The notes: a model not told the origin generated them from the sequence alone. A stretch of 64,000 nt of DNA from Synechococcus sp. HK01-R (GCF_014217855.1 NZ_CP059059.1:1116001-1180000), one strand, 5' to 3'. Positions 8,927 to 19,172 are shown, numbered from the stretch's first letter. Program-made: numbers and translations.

Positions 8927-9241
8927 TCAGCTCTCTGGCTCCAGAGTGCTGGTCAGCCCTTTGGCCCTGAGGGTTTCGCAGTAAAACTCCGCCGGTTCGA
9001 GATCGCAGACGATCACCAGGCCAACCCCGGTGTTGTGCGCTTCGAGCATCACAGCCATGGCGTCCTGCTCGCTCAGCTGCGGCACCACCTGCTGCAGGGT
9101 CGTCACCACGTATTCCATGGTGTTGACCGGGTCATTGTGGAGAAGCACTTTGTAGCGGGGCGAGCGCTTGCGCACCCGTTCGCTCTGCTTCTCGATCACG
9201 GCGGCGCCGCCGGGGCTGGGGCTGGAGGTGTTCACCACCAT
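8927..9241 (-). CDS. clpS: ATP-dependent Clp protease adaptor ClpS
   Basis: ClpS delivers N-degron substrates to ClpC/ClpA. The core reads YKVLLHNDPVNTMEYVV, with the DP...T/M region lining the N-degron pocket, then AHNTGVGLVIVCDLEPAE. I chose ATG 9241 (MVVNTSS) for a 104-residue protein; a GTG at 9286 overlaps the dapL stop as GTGA and would add 15 residues. The order dapL-clpS-CPBP on one strand suggests co-transcription. Confidence 0.93.
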   Translation of the reverse strand: MVVNTSSPSPGGAAVIEKQSERVRKRSPRYKVLLHNDPVNTMEYVVTTLQQVVPQLSEQDAMAVMLEAHNTGVGLVIVCDLEPAEFYCETLRAKGLTSTLEPES

Positions 9242-9282
9242 GACCAAGGATCTCGGCTCTGGGCAATGTAAAACCGACACGG

Positions 9283-10509
9283 TCACAGACGACGAATGCG
9301 CGCCATCGCTTCGTCCACATTGGCGCGGCTGTTGAAGGCGGAGAGTCGGAAATAACCCTCACCGGCGGCGCCGAAGCCGCTGCCAGGGGTACCCACCACA
9401 TGAGCTTTGTTGAGCAGGTGGTCGAAGAAGCCCCAGGAGTCCTTCCCAGCCGGGGTTTTCAGCCAGACGTAGGGAGCATGTTCACCGCCATGCACCTCGA
9501 TGCCTGCAGCACTCAGTTCCCGGCGAATGATCGCGGCGTTCTCCATGTAGAAGCTCACCAGTGCCTTGATCTCTTGTTGGCCCTGGTCGGAGTACACCGC
9601 TTCAGCACCACGCTGGATGATGTAGCTGACGCCGTTGAACTTGGTGCTCTGACGGCGGTTCCAAAGGCCCCAAAGCTCCACTTCGGAGCCGTCATCGGCC
9701 TTGCCTTTCAATCCCTTCGGCACCACGGTGAAGGCGCAGCGGGTTCCGGTGAAGCCGGCGTTCTTCGAGAAGGAGCGGAATTCGATGGCGCAGTCACGGG
9801 CGCCTTCGATCTCGTAGATCGAATGGGGGAGTTCAGGGTCCTGGATGAAGGCCTCATAGGCCGCATCGAACAGGATCAGGGAACCATGGGCGCGGGCATA
9901 GTCGACCCAGGCCTTGAGCTGAGCCCTGGTGGCCACCGCCCCAGTGGGGTTGTTGGGGAAGCACAGATAGATCAGATCCACTGGCTCGCTAGGGATCTGA
10001 GCTGTAAAGCCATTGTCGGCACTGATCGGCAGGTAGGTCAGTCCGCCGTAGCGGCCGTTGTCACCGGCCTCTCCGGTGCGGCCCGCCATCACGTTGCTGT
10101 CGACATAGACGGGGTACACCGGGTCGGTGACGGCGATGTGATTGCCGCTGCCGAGGATGTCGAGGATGTTGCTGCTGTCGCACTTGGAGCCATCGGAGAC
10201 AAAGATTTCCTCAGCGCTGATCGCACAGCCGCGCGCTTGGAAATCGTGCTTGGCAATCGCTTCGCGCAGCCAGCCATAGCCCTGCTCCGGGCCATAGCCA
10301 TGGAATCCCGCGTTGGTTCCCATTGCATCGATGGCGGCCTTCATTGCCTCCCGGCAAGCAAGGGGCAGAGGCTCGGTCACATCGCCGATCCCCAGGCGGA
10401 TCAGGGCCGCCTCAGGGTTTGCCTCGCTGAAGGCCTTCACCCGACGAGCGATTTCCGGAAACAGGTAGCCGGCCTTGAGTTTGAGGTAATTGCTGTTGAC
10501 CAGAACCAC
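9283..10509 (-). CDS. dapL: LL-diaminopimelate aminotransferase
   Basis: This PLP enzyme converts tetrahydrodipicolinate directly to LL-diaminopimelate, the lysine and peptidoglycan route used by cyanobacteria and plants. The class I/II aminotransferase fold is recognisable: the opening [20 protein letters not shown], the NNPTGA block, and the PLP lysine in [14 protein letters not shown] chose GTG 10509 because it gives the usual short N-terminus and a 408-residue protein; longer frames add about 39 unconserved residues. Confidence 0.95.
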   Translation of the reverse strand: MVLVNSNYLKLKAGYLFPEIARRVKAFSEANPEAALIRLGIGDVTEPLPLACREAMKAAIDAMGTNAGFHGYGPEQGYGWLREAIAKHDFQARGCAISAEEIFVSDGSKCDSSNILDILGSGNHIAVTDPVYPVYVDSNVMAGRTGEAGDNGRYGGLTYLPISADNGFTAQIPSEPVDLIYLCFPNNPTGAVATRAQLKAWVDYARAHGSLILFDAAYEAFIQDPELPHSIYEIEGARDCAIEFRSFSKNAGFTGTRCAFTVVPKGLKGKADDGSEVELWGLWNRRQSTKFNGVSYIIQRGAEAVYSDQGQQEIKALVSFYMENAAIIRRELSAAGIEVHGGEHAPYVWLKTPAGKDSWGFFDHLLNKAHVVGTPGSGFGAAGEGYFRLSAFNSRANVDEAMARIRRL

Positions 10510-10562
10510 GGGAAAACGAAGCACGTTGCTGGGGGGCATCCTGCTACGCGGCCGGGAGCTTT

Positions 10563-10576
10563 GGAGGGATCCCTCC
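10563..10576. promoter_or_regulatory. 14-bp perfect palindrome between dapL and a radical SAM gene
   Basis: GGAGGGATCCCTCC is a perfect inverted repeat with no spacer, in the divergent dapL/radical SAM interval. A -10-like TACGAT (10578-10583, plus strand) follows by one base, so the palindrome would sit in the -35 to -10 spacer of a promoter for the radical SAM gene. An operator role is inference. Confidence 0.35.
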
Positions 10577-10604
10577 ATACGATGCGAGAAGTGCCCCGGT
10601 GGCC

Positions 10605-13292
10605 ATGACCGTTGCGACGCCATCACCCAGTGCCGGATCCGACCACGCGTCGGAGGCCTGGCCGCCGGTTCCTTTCGAGAGCCTGGTGAACGAAGGGATC
10701 AATCGCCCCGCTCGCTACATCGGTCATGAACTCGGTGTGGAGCGGCGTGACTGGTTGGCTGCCAGGGTGCGCTGGGCGCTCACGTATCCCGAGATCTATG
10801 AAGTGGGCTCGAGCAATCTCGGCCACATCATTCTCTATTCGATTCTCAACGCCGTTCCGGGGCAGCTCTGCGACCGTGCCTACTTGCCAGCCGCCGATCT
10901 GGCCACGCGTCTGCGTGAGCTGAAGCAGCCTTTGTTCGCTGTGGAGAGTCGACGACCTCTCCCCGCCTTCGACATCCTTGGCTTCAGCCTCAGCTATGAG
11001 CTCGGCGCCACCAACATCCTCGAGATGCTGGATCTTGCGGGCATTCCCCTCCGTGCCGCCGATCGGGGCGATTGGCCTCTGAATGCTCCCGAGGCGATGC
11101 CACTGATTTTTGCCGGTGGCCCCACCGCCACCAGTAATCCCGAGCCTTACAGCCCCTTTTTTGACTTCATCGCCCTGGGGGACGGGGAGGAGTTGCTACC
11201 TGAGATCGGTCTTGTGGTGGCGGAGGCCAAGGATGCCGGCCTGACTCGCTCAGCTCTGCTGAGGGACCTGGCTCAGGTTCCAGGGGTCTATGTGCCCTCG
11301 CTTTATGCCCCAGCGACCGACGGGGTCACCCTCGAACCCATCCACCCGGAGCTGCCCCGCAGGCTGTTGCGGCGGGTCGCTACCCCCATGCCCCACTACG
11401 CCATGGGCTTGGTGCCCCACGTGGAAACGGTCCACGACCGGCTGACCGTTGAGATCCGGCGCGGGTGCACCCGTGGGTGTCGCTTCTGTCAGCCCGGCAT
11501 GCTGACGCGTCCAGCCCGTGATGTGGAACCGGAAGCGGTCATCGAGGCCGTGGAGACCGGCATGAAAACGACGGGCTACAGCGACTTCTCTCTGCTGTCG
11601 CTGAGTTGTAGTGATTATCTGGCGCTTCCGGCGGTTGGGGTCGAGTTGCGCAACCGACTGGCCGATCGGAACGTCACCCTGCAGCTCCCGAGCCAGCGGG
11701 TGGACCGTTTTGATCAGAACATTGCTCACATCCTGGGCGGCGGCCGTCAAGCCGGCTTGACCTTCGCGCCGGAAGCCGGCACCCAGCGCCTGCGCGACAT
11801 CGTCAACAAGGGACTGACTGACGACGACCTGCTGAATGGCATCCGCACCGCCATGGAGAACGGCTATCGCAAGGTGAAGCTGTATTTCATGATCGGTCTG
11901 CCGGGTGAGACCGACGCCGATGTGCTCGGCATCGCCGACACCTGCGTGATGCTTCAGCAGCGCTGCCGCGATCTGGGCCGCCTGAATCTCAACATCACGA
12001 TCAGCAATTTCACCCCGAAGCCGCACACGCCCTTCCAGTGGCACAGCGTTTCCACAGCTGAATTTCAGCGCCGCCAGCAGCTGTTGCGGGATGCCTTCCG
12101 GCAACTGCGGGGCCTGAAGGTGAACTTCACCGACGTGCGCCTGTCGGCGATGGAAGATTTCGTGGGTCGCAGTGACCGCCGCCTGGCGCCGGTGATTGAA
12201 GCCGCCTGGCGTGCCGGTGCCGGAATGGATGCCTGGTTTGAGTCGCTCGACCGCACCTACGAGGCCTGGACCGGGGCGATCGCGGCCGCGGGATTGGAGG
12301 GGCGCTACCGGGAGATGGAGGTGGGCAGTTGGAGTGCGGTCACGGCCCTCAGTCGCGATGACCTGGAGGCGTTCTGCCGCCAGCCGCTGCCCTGGGATCA
12401 CATCGATACAGGGATTGATAAGGCCTGGCTTGCGGAGGACTTGCAGCGGGCTCTGGCGGCGGCGGTGGTTCCTGACTGCTCTTTCGAGGGCTGCAGCAGT
12501 TGCGGCGTCTGTGGTCCGGATCTGGGCCACAACGTGGTGGTCCCGCCACCGCCCGTGCCGACCCAGCAGCCCTCCGTGCCACCCCCCAGCGCCCGGGTCT
12601 GTCGCCTGCGTTTCCGCTTCAGCAAAACCGGCGCCATGGCGCTCCTGAGCCATCTCGATGTGGTGCGGATGCTGGAGCGGGCCCTGCGGCGCAGCGGTTT
12701 GCCGGTGAGTTACACCGGCGGCTTTCACCCCCTGCCACGACTGCAACTCGCCCTCGCGTTGCCCCTTGGCGTCGAGGCTCACGGCGAGTGGATGGACCTC
12801 GAATTTCTCGAATCCGTTGATCCAGAAGCGGTCCTGGCGGCCTGGCAGCCCACGCTTCCTGAGGGATTCCGGCTGCTTTCAGCCGAGGAGGTCCCCGTGT
12901 CCGAGCCCAGCCTGTCCCAGCGGCTGGAGGCCGCCGAGTGGCGGTTCTGGCTCAAGGTCGTGGAGGGTGAGAGACCAGAGCCATCGCATTGGCAAGAGGC
13001 CATTGCTGCCTTGATGGCACGCACGGAACTGCTTTGGCATGACACGGATAAAAAGGGCCGTCCTCGGGTGCGCGACTGCCGACCCTGCCTGCAGGATCTC
13101 CAGCTCAGCCAAGCCCATGGTGATGGCGTCAGGCTGAACCTTTCGGCAGCCATCGATCCCCAAGGCCGCAGTCTCAAGCCCGCGCAGATTCAGTCCTGGT
13201 TGGGGGATGCACTGGGCTGCTCTCTGCAGCTGCAGCATGTGGAACGCGTTGCACTTCGCCTGCAGGACGTGATCAAGCCAGTGCTAAATTGA
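10605..13292 (+). CDS. TIGR03960-type radical SAM protein fused to DUF2344
   Basis: The protein has about 895 residues: an N-terminal cobalamin-type region, then a radical SAM core with CxxxCxxC read as CTRGCRFC (Cys288, 292, 295), a Cys-rich stretch [13 protein letters not shown] near 630, and a C-terminal DUF2344 domain (from about 662, [20 protein letters not shown]). The reaction is not known to me. In other bacteria this family tends to lie beside RNase E/G and ribosomal protein L21/L27 genes, and here it precedes rne by 249 bp. ATG 10605 is preferred; a GTG at 10599 is also in frame. Confidence 0.88.
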   Translation: MTVATPSPSAGSDHASEAWPPVPFESLVNEGINRPARYIGHELGVERRDWLAARVRWALTYPEIYEVGSSNLGHIILYSILNAVPGQLCDRAYLPAADLATRLRELKQPLFAVESRRPLPAFDILGFSLSYELGATNILEMLDLAGIPLRAADRGDWPLNAPEAMPLIFAGGPTATSNPEPYSPFFDFIALGDGEELLPEIGLVVAEAKDAGLTRSALLRDLAQVPGVYVPSLYAPATDGVTLEPIHPELPRRLLRRVATPMPHYAMGLVPHVETVHDRLTVEIRRGCTRGCRFCQPGMLTRPARDVEPEAVIEAVETGMKTTGYSDFSLLSLSCSDYLALPAVGVELRNRLADRNVTLQLPSQRVDRFDQNIAHILGGGRQAGLTFAPEAGTQRLRDIVNKGLTDDDLLNGIRTAMENGYRKVKLYFMIGLPGETDADVLGIADTCVMLQQRCRDLGRLNLNITISNFTPKPHTPFQWHSVSTAEFQRRQQLLRDAFRQLRGLKVNFTDVRLSAMEDFVGRSDRRLAPVIEAAWRAGAGMDAWFESLDRTYEAWTGAIAAAGLEGRYREMEVGSWSAVTALSRDDLEAFCRQPLPWDHIDTGIDKAWLAEDLQRALAAAVVPDCSFEGCSSCGVCGPDLGHNVVVPPPPVPTQQPSVPPPSARVCRLRFRFSKTGAMALLSHLDVVRMLERALRRSGLPVSYTGGFHPLPRLQLALALPLGVEAHGEWMDLEFLESVDPEAVLAAWQPTLPEGFRLLSAEEVPVSEPSLSQRLEAAEWRFWLKVVEGERPEPSHWQEAIAALMARTELLWHDTDKKGRPRVRDCRPCLQDLQLSQAHGDGVRLNLSAAIDPQGRSLKPAQIQSWLGDALGCSLQLQHVERVALRLQDVIKPVLN

Positions 13293-13541
13293 TCCCAAGT
13301 CAACACCCCCTGAGCACTGCGCTACGGGATTGACCCGGTCTTCTCGCTCCCAGATCCTGAGGAAACGGAGGCCTGTTGCCTCAGCTCCATGCGTCCTGAT
13401 TCACGTCGTCTGTGAGCTCCATAGGAGTTAATCCTCCGCCCTCTTCTTGAACGGCCCAGGCCGAACACGTTGTTTCCGTGCAGTGGACCGGCAGGTCTCT
13501 GATCGGATTTACGCCCTAAGGGGCGCTCTCTGACCTTCTCC
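13293..13541 (+). promoter_or_regulatory. Long leader region upstream of rne
   Basis: 249 bp without a gene separate the radical SAM stop from the rne ATG. Possible structures are CTGAGG/CCTCAG arms near 13356-13385 and a short GCCC/GGGC hairpin near 13512-13523, just before the start codon. No Shine-Dalgarno sequence is visible. RNase E genes commonly have long leaders used for autoregulation by cleavage; that role here is inference. Confidence 0.4.
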
Positions 13542-15485
13542 ATGCCCCAACAAATTGTCATCGCCGAGCAGCTGCGGATCGCCGCAGTGCTCACCGATGA
13601 GCGCGTTGATGAACTGATCGTTGCGCAGGGTCGATATCAGATCGGTGATGTCTATCTCGGGACCGTGGAAAACGTGCTGCCTGGGATTGATGCAGCCTTC
13701 GTCAACATCGGTGAAAGCGAAAAGAACGGCTTCATTCATGTCACTGATCTCGGCCCCCTGCGCCTGAAGAAAGGGGCCGCCGGCATCACCGAACTGCTGG
13801 AGCCCCGTCAGCGTGTGCTCGTGCAGGTGATGAAGGAACCGACGGGCACCAAAGGGCCACGCCTCACTGGAAATCTGGCTCTTCCTGGTCGTTACCTGGT
13901 GCTCCAACCCAGCGGCCAGGGGGTGAACATCTCCCGCCGGATTGGTTCAGAGGGTGAGCGCAATCGCCTGCGTGCCTTGGGCGTTCTTGTCAAACCGCCT
14001 GGAGCTGGTCTGCTGATCCGCACCGAGGCGGAGGGGGTGAGCGAAGAGCTTTTGATCGATGACCTCGAATCGCTGCTTCGCCAGTGGGAGGCCATTCAAC
14101 GGGCGGCAGAAACGGCCACTCCTCCGGTGCTTCTCAACCGTGATGAGGACTTTATTCACCGCATCCTGCGCGATCACACCGGTCCGGATCTCAGCCGGGT
14201 GGTGGTGGATGACCCCGCCGCGGTGGAACGGGTTACGGGTTTCCTCGGTGAGGAGGGTGCTGCCGTTCAGGTCGATGCCCATCCTGAGCCAGCTGAGCTG
14301 CTTGAGCATTTCAAGGTCAATGCCGCCATCCGCGATGCCCTCAAGCCCCGGGTGGATCTCCCTTCCGGGGGTTACGTGATCATCGAGCCCACTGAGGCGC
14401 TCACGGTCATCGATGTCAATTCGGGCTCCTTCACCCGATCGGCCAATGCTCGGGAGACCGTCCTGTGGACCAACTGTGAGGCGGCCGTCGAAATTGCCCG
14501 CCAGTTGAAGCTGCGCAACATCGGTGGGGTGATCATCGTCGACTTCATCGACATGGACTCCCGCCGCGATCAGCTGCAGTTGCTCGAATATTTCACTGCG
14601 GCCATTCGTGATGATGCGGCTCGTCCGCAGATTGCACAGCTCACTGAGCTTGGTCTGGTGGAACTCACCCGCAAGCGGCAGGGGCAAAACATCTACGAGT
14701 TGTTCGGCCGCGCCTGCCCAAGCTGTGGTGGTCTGGGGCATGTGGCCGTGCTGCCCGGTAAGGACCTGCTCCAGCCCCTAGCCACCGCGACCGGTTTGGT
14801 GCGATCGGCCGCTTCTGCCCGCGCTGAAGTGGCGCCTCCCTCTGAATCCAGTGGTGGCCGCCGCCGCCGAGGCGGCAGAGGGCGAAGTGCCGCCGCTGTG
14901 ATCAGCGACGACACCGATGCCAGCCTGGCGGTGGATGCCGACGTGAGCGAAGCGGTGGCGGCTCCTGAGACGGCGGCCCGTCGTCAGGACCCTGAGCTGT
15001 TGGCTGTGCCGATGACCGAGCAGCAGGAGGAGGTCTATGGCTGGCTTGGCCTAAGTCCGGCTCTCCTGCTTGAGGAACCCCCGGAAAGCGACAACCTGCT
15101 GGTGCGGGTGGTGCGTCCTGGCGAAGACGCCGACGCAGTGCTGGAGGAAGCTCGTCAGCAACTGGCGGCTTCCAGTGGTCGTCGTCGCCGTCGCGGCAGT
15201 CGCGGGGGTAGTCGTGGCGGAGGCCGATCCACGGCTGCTTCAGACGACAACGGCAGCTCGGACGCAGTGGCCGAGACCTCAACCCAAGCCGATTCTGCGC
15301 CGCTGTTGGTTGAGATCACGCCCCTGGAGATCACCCCATTTGAGCCGGTGGCTGTGGTTGCGGCAGAGCCCCCCGCAGAGGCCCAGGCTGAGCCTGTGCC
15401 GGTGGCAGCCGGTTCCGATGGCTCCGACGATGATCAAGAACCACGCCGCCGCCGCCGCCGTTCCTCGGCCGCCAGCGCGGACTGA
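13542..15485 (+). CDS. rne: Ribonuclease E (cyanobacterial Rne/Rng type)
   Basis: This endoribonuclease starts decay and processing of many RNAs. The S1 domain covers about 35-115, catalytic Asp291 (IDVNSGSFTR) and Asp334 (VDFIDMD) are present, and the Zn-link is CPSCGGLG (Cys392, Cys395). The C-terminal 240 residues are disordered, with Arg/Gly clusters near 445-453 and 545-560. The last 13 residues contain RRRRRRSSA (635-643), the nonapeptide reported to bind PNPase in cyanobacterial RNase E. rnhB follows after 18 bp, suggesting co-transcription. Confidence 0.96.
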   Translation: MPQQIVIAEQLRIAAVLTDERVDELIVAQGRYQIGDVYLGTVENVLPGIDAAFVNIGESEKNGFIHVTDLGPLRLKKGAAGITELLEPRQRVLVQVMKEPTGTKGPRLTGNLALPGRYLVLQPSGQGVNISRRIGSEGERNRLRALGVLVKPPGAGLLIRTEAEGVSEELLIDDLESLLRQWEAIQRAAETATPPVLLNRDEDFIHRILRDHTGPDLSRVVVDDPAAVERVTGFLGEEGAAVQVDAHPEPAELLEHFKVNAAIRDALKPRVDLPSGGYVIIEPTEALTVIDVNSGSFTRSANARETVLWTNCEAAVEIARQLKLRNIGGVIIVDFIDMDSRRDQLQLLEYFTAAIRDDAARPQIAQLTELGLVELTRKRQGQNIYELFGRACPSCGGLGHVAVLPGKDLLQPLATATGLVRSAASARAEVAPPSESSGGRRRRGGRGRSAAAVISDDTDASLAVDADVSEAVAAPETAARRQDPELLAVPMTEQQEEVYGWLGLSPALLLEEPPESDNLLVRVVRPGEDADAVLEEARQQLAASSGRRRRRGSRGGSRGGGRSTAASDDNGSSDAVAETSTQADSAPLLVEITPLEITPFEPVAVVAAEPPAEAQAEPVPVAAGSDGSDDDQEPRRRRRRSSAASAD

Positions 15486-15503
15486 AGCACGCCGCATGAG
15501 CCG

Positions 15504-16112
15504 ATGACTGACTGGGTCGCCGGTGTCGATGAAGTCGGGCGAGGCTGTCTCTTCGGCCCTGTGTTCGCCGCAGCTGTGGTGCTTGATGAAGACGCCGCTC
15601 ATGGACTTCTTGCTCAGGGGTTGACCGACAGCAAGGCCTTGACCCCTCGGCGTCGAGCACGCTTGGTGCCTCTGATCGAAACGGTCGCTGCAGCCTGGGG
15701 ACTCGGTCAGGCCTCAGCACGGGAGATTGATGCGATCGGAATCCGCGGCGCCACCGAGCAGGCCATGCTTCGGGCGCTGCAGCGGCTGCCCCAGCAGCCC
15801 GCTCTAGTGCTGGTGGATGGGGTGCTTCCCCTTCGGCCCTGGCCCCATCCACAGCAGACGATTGTGCGGGGGGATAGCCAATGCGCAGCGATTGCTGCGG
15901 CCAGCGTGCTGGCCAAGGAGGCCCGTGATGCGTTGATCCGCCGGCTCGCGCAACGGTTCCCTGGTTATGGGCTGGACTCCCATGCCGGTTACGGCACAGC
16001 ACGGCACCGACAGGCACTCATGGCTGAAGGTCCGACGCCTTTGCATCGCCGGAGTTTTCTGCGCACTATCCCTTGGCCTGAGGAGGTTGTCCCTGCCTCA
16101 GGCGGGTTCTGA
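15504..16112 (+). CDS. rnhB: Ribonuclease HII
   Basis: The enzyme removes ribonucleotides from RNA-DNA hybrids. The 202-residue protein opens with the catalytic GVDEVGRG motif (Asp9, Glu10), has LVDGV near 99-104 with a third Asp, and DSHAGYGT near 159-166, with C-terminal RRSFL. It starts 18 bp after rne. The 3' end overlaps the convergent DUF1997 gene by 15 bp. Confidence 0.95.
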   Translation: MTDWVAGVDEVGRGCLFGPVFAAAVVLDEDAAHGLLAQGLTDSKALTPRRRARLVPLIETVAAAWGLGQASAREIDAIGIRGATEQAMLRALQRLPQQPALVLVDGVLPLRPWPHPQQTIVRGDSQCAAIAAASVLAKEARDALIRRLAQRFPGYGLDSHAGYGTARHRQALMAEGPTPLHRRSFLRTIPWPEEVVPASGGF

Positions 16113-16640
16113 ACTCTCACACCAGCGCTCGAAATCGCTCACCAGTTGACGTCCGACCCTGCCCTTGATGGTCAAGAGGATGCCGTTGAGGATCGATTCG
16201 CCGGTGCTTTCGAGCACCCTGCGGGGGATCAGTCGAAGCAACGGGGGCTGGCTCACTTCTACCCCCAGGGTGGCTAAACCCTCCAAGCCGGAGCTACGCG
16301 CTTCGAGGACCGCTTCGAGGGTGAGCTGAAAGTCATCCACGAGCCCCAGCCCCTCAAGGTTGGCGTCAAGCGCGCGCATGGTCAGTCGATTGTCCTGATG
16401 GGTCACCTCCAGGCAGACCACAGGTTTCACCTGCAGTTGGAACACCTGCAGGGTCGTGACGGTGTATTGGTATCGGCCTGGGGCCAGCAGGCTGAGCTGG
16501 CTCGGATCCAGAAGGGCCTTCACCACCCGATCCTCTTCTTGCAGATAGGCCGGCAGCGCATCCGCCCGATGGTTCACCGTGAGGTTCAAGTGCTGGCTGG
16601 CGCTGAAGGCCAGGGGCATGAGCGGACGCTGACGCGCCAT
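16098..16640 (-). CDS. DUF1997 family protein
   Basis: The 180-residue protein matches the cyanobacterial/plastid DUF1997 family as I recall it, with a polyketide-cyclase-like or lipid-binding pattern of alternating strands ([39 protein letters not shown]) and a C-terminal helix ([16 protein letters not shown]). No catalytic motif is obvious and the function is unknown. ATG 16640 is 29 bp from the divergent pheA start, and its upstream frame continues into non-conserved Arg/Pro-rich sequence antisense to pheA, so that extension is not used. Confidence 0.75.
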   Translation of the reverse strand: MARQRPLMPLAFSASQHLNLTVNHRADALPAYLQEEDRVVKALLDPSQLSLLAPGRYQYTVTTLQVFQLQVKPVVCLEVTHQDNRLTMRALDANLEGLGLVDDFQLTLEAVLEARSSGLEGLATLGVEVSQPPLLRLIPRRVLESTGESILNGILLTIKGRVGRQLVSDFERWCESSEPA

Positions 16641-16669
16641 GATCCTATCGAGTGTTTGCAGGGCGATTG

Positions 16670-17515
16670 ATGACCACGCGCGTGGCTTTCCTCGGGCCGC
16701 AGGGAACCTACGGCGAGCGAGCGGCCCGCGCCATGGTGGAGCTCGAGGCTCTGGATCCGGTGGAGTTGCTGCCCTGCCCGGGGTTGCGTTCCGTCGTCGA
16801 TCACGTCGCGGATGGTCGCTGCGAGGCGGCGGTGGTGCCCGTGGAGAATTCCGTGGAAGGTGGAGTGACCACGAGTCTCGATGCACTCTGGGCCCATCCG
16901 GATCTCTGCATCCGGCGTGCTCTGGTGTTACCAATCCGGCATGCGCTGCTCAGCAGCGGTCGTCTTGATCAGGTGTCTGAGGTGCTGTCGCACCCCCAGG
17001 CTTTGGCTCAGTGCAGCGGTTGGCTGGCGCGTCATCTTCCCAATGCCCTTCAGCTACCCACCAGCTCCACCGCAGAAGCGGCCCGCATGGTGCGGGGCAG
17101 TCAGTTCCGCGCGGCGATTGCGAGTCGTTCCCTGGCAGAGGAGGGAGTGTTGGAGTCACTTGCTTATCCGATTAACGATGCCAGCGGAAACTGCACCCGA
17201 TTCCTGCTGCTGCAGCGTGGCGAGCGGCGCTTGGAGGGAGATGTCGCCAGCCTTGCCTTCTCTCTGCACCGCAATGCACCAGGTGCCTTGCTGGAGGCCC
17301 TCACTGCGGTAGCAACGCTTGGGCTGAACATGAGCAGGATCGAGTCGCGCCCCTCAAAACGGGAGCTTGGGGAATATGTGTTCTTCATGGATGTGGAGCT
17401 TCCTGCAGAGCAGGGAGGAGAGGTGCTCCGCCAACTCACTGAACTTCTGACCCCTCTTTGTGAGCACCTGGCTCAGTTCGGCGCTTACCCCAGTTCGGAG
17501 TTGGCTGCGGATTGA
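16670..17515 (+). CDS. pheA: Prephenate dehydratase
   Basis: This enzyme turns prephenate into phenylpyruvate for phenylalanine synthesis. The 281-residue monofunctional form has the opening RVAFLGPQGTYGE, the NSVEGGV block, the catalytic TRF motif (NCTRFLLLQ) and a C-terminal ACT domain (GALLEALTAVATLGLNMSRIESRPSK split here only for length) for phenylalanine feedback. ATG 16670 is chosen over 16652 because MTTRVAFLG is the normal opening. The 3' end overlaps the convergent methyltransferase by 31 bp. Confidence 0.95.
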   Translation: MTTRVAFLGPQGTYGERAARAMVELEALDPVELLPCPGLRSVVDHVADGRCEAAVVPVENSVEGGVTTSLDALWAHPDLCIRRALVLPIRHALLSSGRLDQVSEVLSHPQALAQCSGWLARHLPNALQLPTSSTAEAARMVRGSQFRAAIASRSLAEEGVLESLAYPINDASGNCTRFLLLQRGERRLEGDVASLAFSLHRNAPGALLEALTAVATLGLNMSRIESRPSKRELGEYVFFMDVELPAEQGGEVLRQLTELLTPLCEHLAQFGAYPSSELAAD

Positions 17516-18465
17516 CCCCCACTGGGGCTGATTCTGAAGACGCCGAACTGCATCAAACCAGTGGCGAAGGCCCAGTGCATGAGCAGCAGGGTGGGAGTTT
17601 CGCGGAGGCCTTGGAGGATTGCCCTGGGGCCAAGGCTGAGAACGGCCCAGGGTCTGCGCAGCCCCTCTCCAATGGAGTCGATCCAGGAGGGCAGTGTTGC
17701 CCGGGTCCAGTCATCCGTCTCCAAGACGCCCCTTTGATGGGGGCTGGCGGCGATGTTGCTGGCAAAACCTTTGATGCTGGCGAATTCGGGATGGGCCCAC
17801 TGGGTGAGCAGCTGATGCATCACACGCTTCTCCACGCCATTCATCTCGCCATCTGATGGATCGCGGCGGTTCCAGTCCGCGACCGCCAGCACGCCGCCCT
17901 GGCGGAGTACCCGCAGGAGTTCGTCGGCATAGCGCTGCTTGTCGGGCATGTGGGGGCCGGCTTCAACACTCCAGACAGCATCGAACTGTTGATCGGCGAG
18001 TTGAAGATCGAGGGCGTCCATCACTGCGAATTGGCAGTGGATGCCTTCAGGGGTCAGGGCTGTGGCACGGGCCACCTGGGCTGGGCTGATGCTGATACCC
18101 AGCACCTCAAAGCCGTAGTCGCGGGCAAGGATCCTGGCGCTGCCACCGATGCCGCAGCCCACATCCAGGATGCGAGAACCAGGTGGCAGTTGGTCGAGTC
18201 CGCTCCAGTGCACCAGGGCGTGCACAAAGTCTGCCTTGGCGGCACGGAAATCCCGCCGCCGCGGTGGATCGCCGTAGTAGCCGAGGTGCACATGGTCACC
18301 CCAGAGATTTTCAAGCAGGCGATCGTCGGTCCAGGCGTCGTAGGCGGCCGCGACGCTGGCGCTGGAGTGATAAGCGCGATTGCGGCGGGTCCAGAGGCTG
18401 AAAGTAATTGCTCCGACGCCAATGGCAAGGACGGCGGCCAGGCCCAGGGCTGTAGCGCTCAGCAT
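17485..18465 (-). CDS. MPBQ/MSBQ methyltransferase (tocopherol/plastoquinone type)
   Basis: This SAM-dependent methyltransferase closely resembles the Synechocystis Sll0418 protein, which methylates 2-methyl-6-phytyl- and solanesyl-benzoquinol. It has an N-terminal membrane anchor (about residues 3-25), YDAWTDDRLLENLWGDH, motif I LDVGCGIGGSAR near 98-109, and WSVEAGPHMPDK. It is likely bound to thylakoid or inner membrane. The ATG lies inside the 3' end of the LON-domain gene (7-bp overlap), so the two are coupled. Confidence 0.85.
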   Translation of the reverse strand: MLSATALGLAAVLAIGVGAITFSLWTRRNRAYHSSASVAAAYDAWTDDRLLENLWGDHVHLGYYGDPPRRRDFRAAKADFVHALVHWSGLDQLPPGSRILDVGCGIGGSARILARDYGFEVLGISISPAQVARATALTPEGIHCQFAVMDALDLQLADQQFDAVWSVEAGPHMPDKQRYADELLRVLRQGGVLAVADWNRRDPSDGEMNGVEKRVMHQLLTQWAHPEFASIKGFASNIAASPHQRGVLETDDWTRATLPSWIDSIGEGLRRPWAVLSLGPRAILQGLRETPTLLLMHWAFATGLMQFGVFRISPSGGQSAANSELG

Positions 18466-19115
18466 TCCTCGGTGTTCGCGAGGGTGTCACGTAAGACCGT
18501 GCGAGCTGCCAGCTGGCGACGGGTTTCATCGAGCATGGCGTATTCCTGTTCAAGGCGTTCGCGGGTGCTGGTGAGTTCCAGCAGTTCCTGCTGTTGATCA
18601 GCAACAGGGCCTCCCAGATGGGCTCCGATCCAGAATGAGAGTTCCCTAGGGAGATCGGGTAAGTCGTCAGGCAGGGAGGCGGGTGAACCGGTCAGCTTGC
18701 CGGTGAGTTCAACAACGTCACGCAGGGCCTGATCGACCGATTGGGTGAGGGTTTCGAGCGCATCGGGAGATTCGAGCGGCTCATCTTCGATCCAGCTCAC
18801 AAGTGCTGTGCGGTAAGGCGCCTCCCGCACCACATCAAGCACTCTGAAGCGCTGCTGACCGAGGGTCACAATGTTGCTTCGACCATCCTCGCCGGTTTGA
18901 TGCTGCAGAACTTCGGCGCAGCAGCCAACTGGGGCCACGGTTTGATTCTGAGGATCCCAGCGGATCACTCCGAAGCGACGATCATCTTCAAGAACGCTGC
19001 GGAGCATCATCCGATAGCGCGACTCGAAGATGTGCAGAGGGAGCACTTCCCTTGGAAACAGAACAACATCCGGCAGGGGGAACAGGGGTAATTCCCTGAC
19101 GGACAGGTCAGCCAC
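18459..19115 (-). CDS. LON substrate-binding domain protein
   Basis: A 218-residue stand-alone LON N-terminal domain: LPLFPLPDVVLFPREVLPL, HIFESRYRMM, then FGVIRWDPQ and VGCCAEV. It lacks the AAA+ and protease domains of Lon. A coiled-coil-like C-terminus (QQQELLELTSTRERLEQEY) follows. The start is GTG at 19115. Function is unproven. It lies after rpsJ on the same strand and overlaps the methyltransferase start. Confidence 0.85.
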   Translation of the reverse strand: MADLSVRELPLFPLPDVVLFPREVLPLHIFESRYRMMLRSVLEDDRRFGVIRWDPQNQTVAPVGCCAEVLQHQTGEDGRSNIVTLGQQRFRVLDVVREAPYRTALVSWIEDEPLESPDALETLTQSVDQALRDVVELTGKLTGSPASLPDDLPDLPRELSFWIGAHLGGPVADQQQELLELTSTRERLEQEYAMLDETRRQLAARTVLRDTLANTEEC

Positions 19116-19172
19116 GCAGCACGATCTCAGTGGGATAAATCCTAGGCAGCTGACCGCTGGGGCGGGTGCGCC

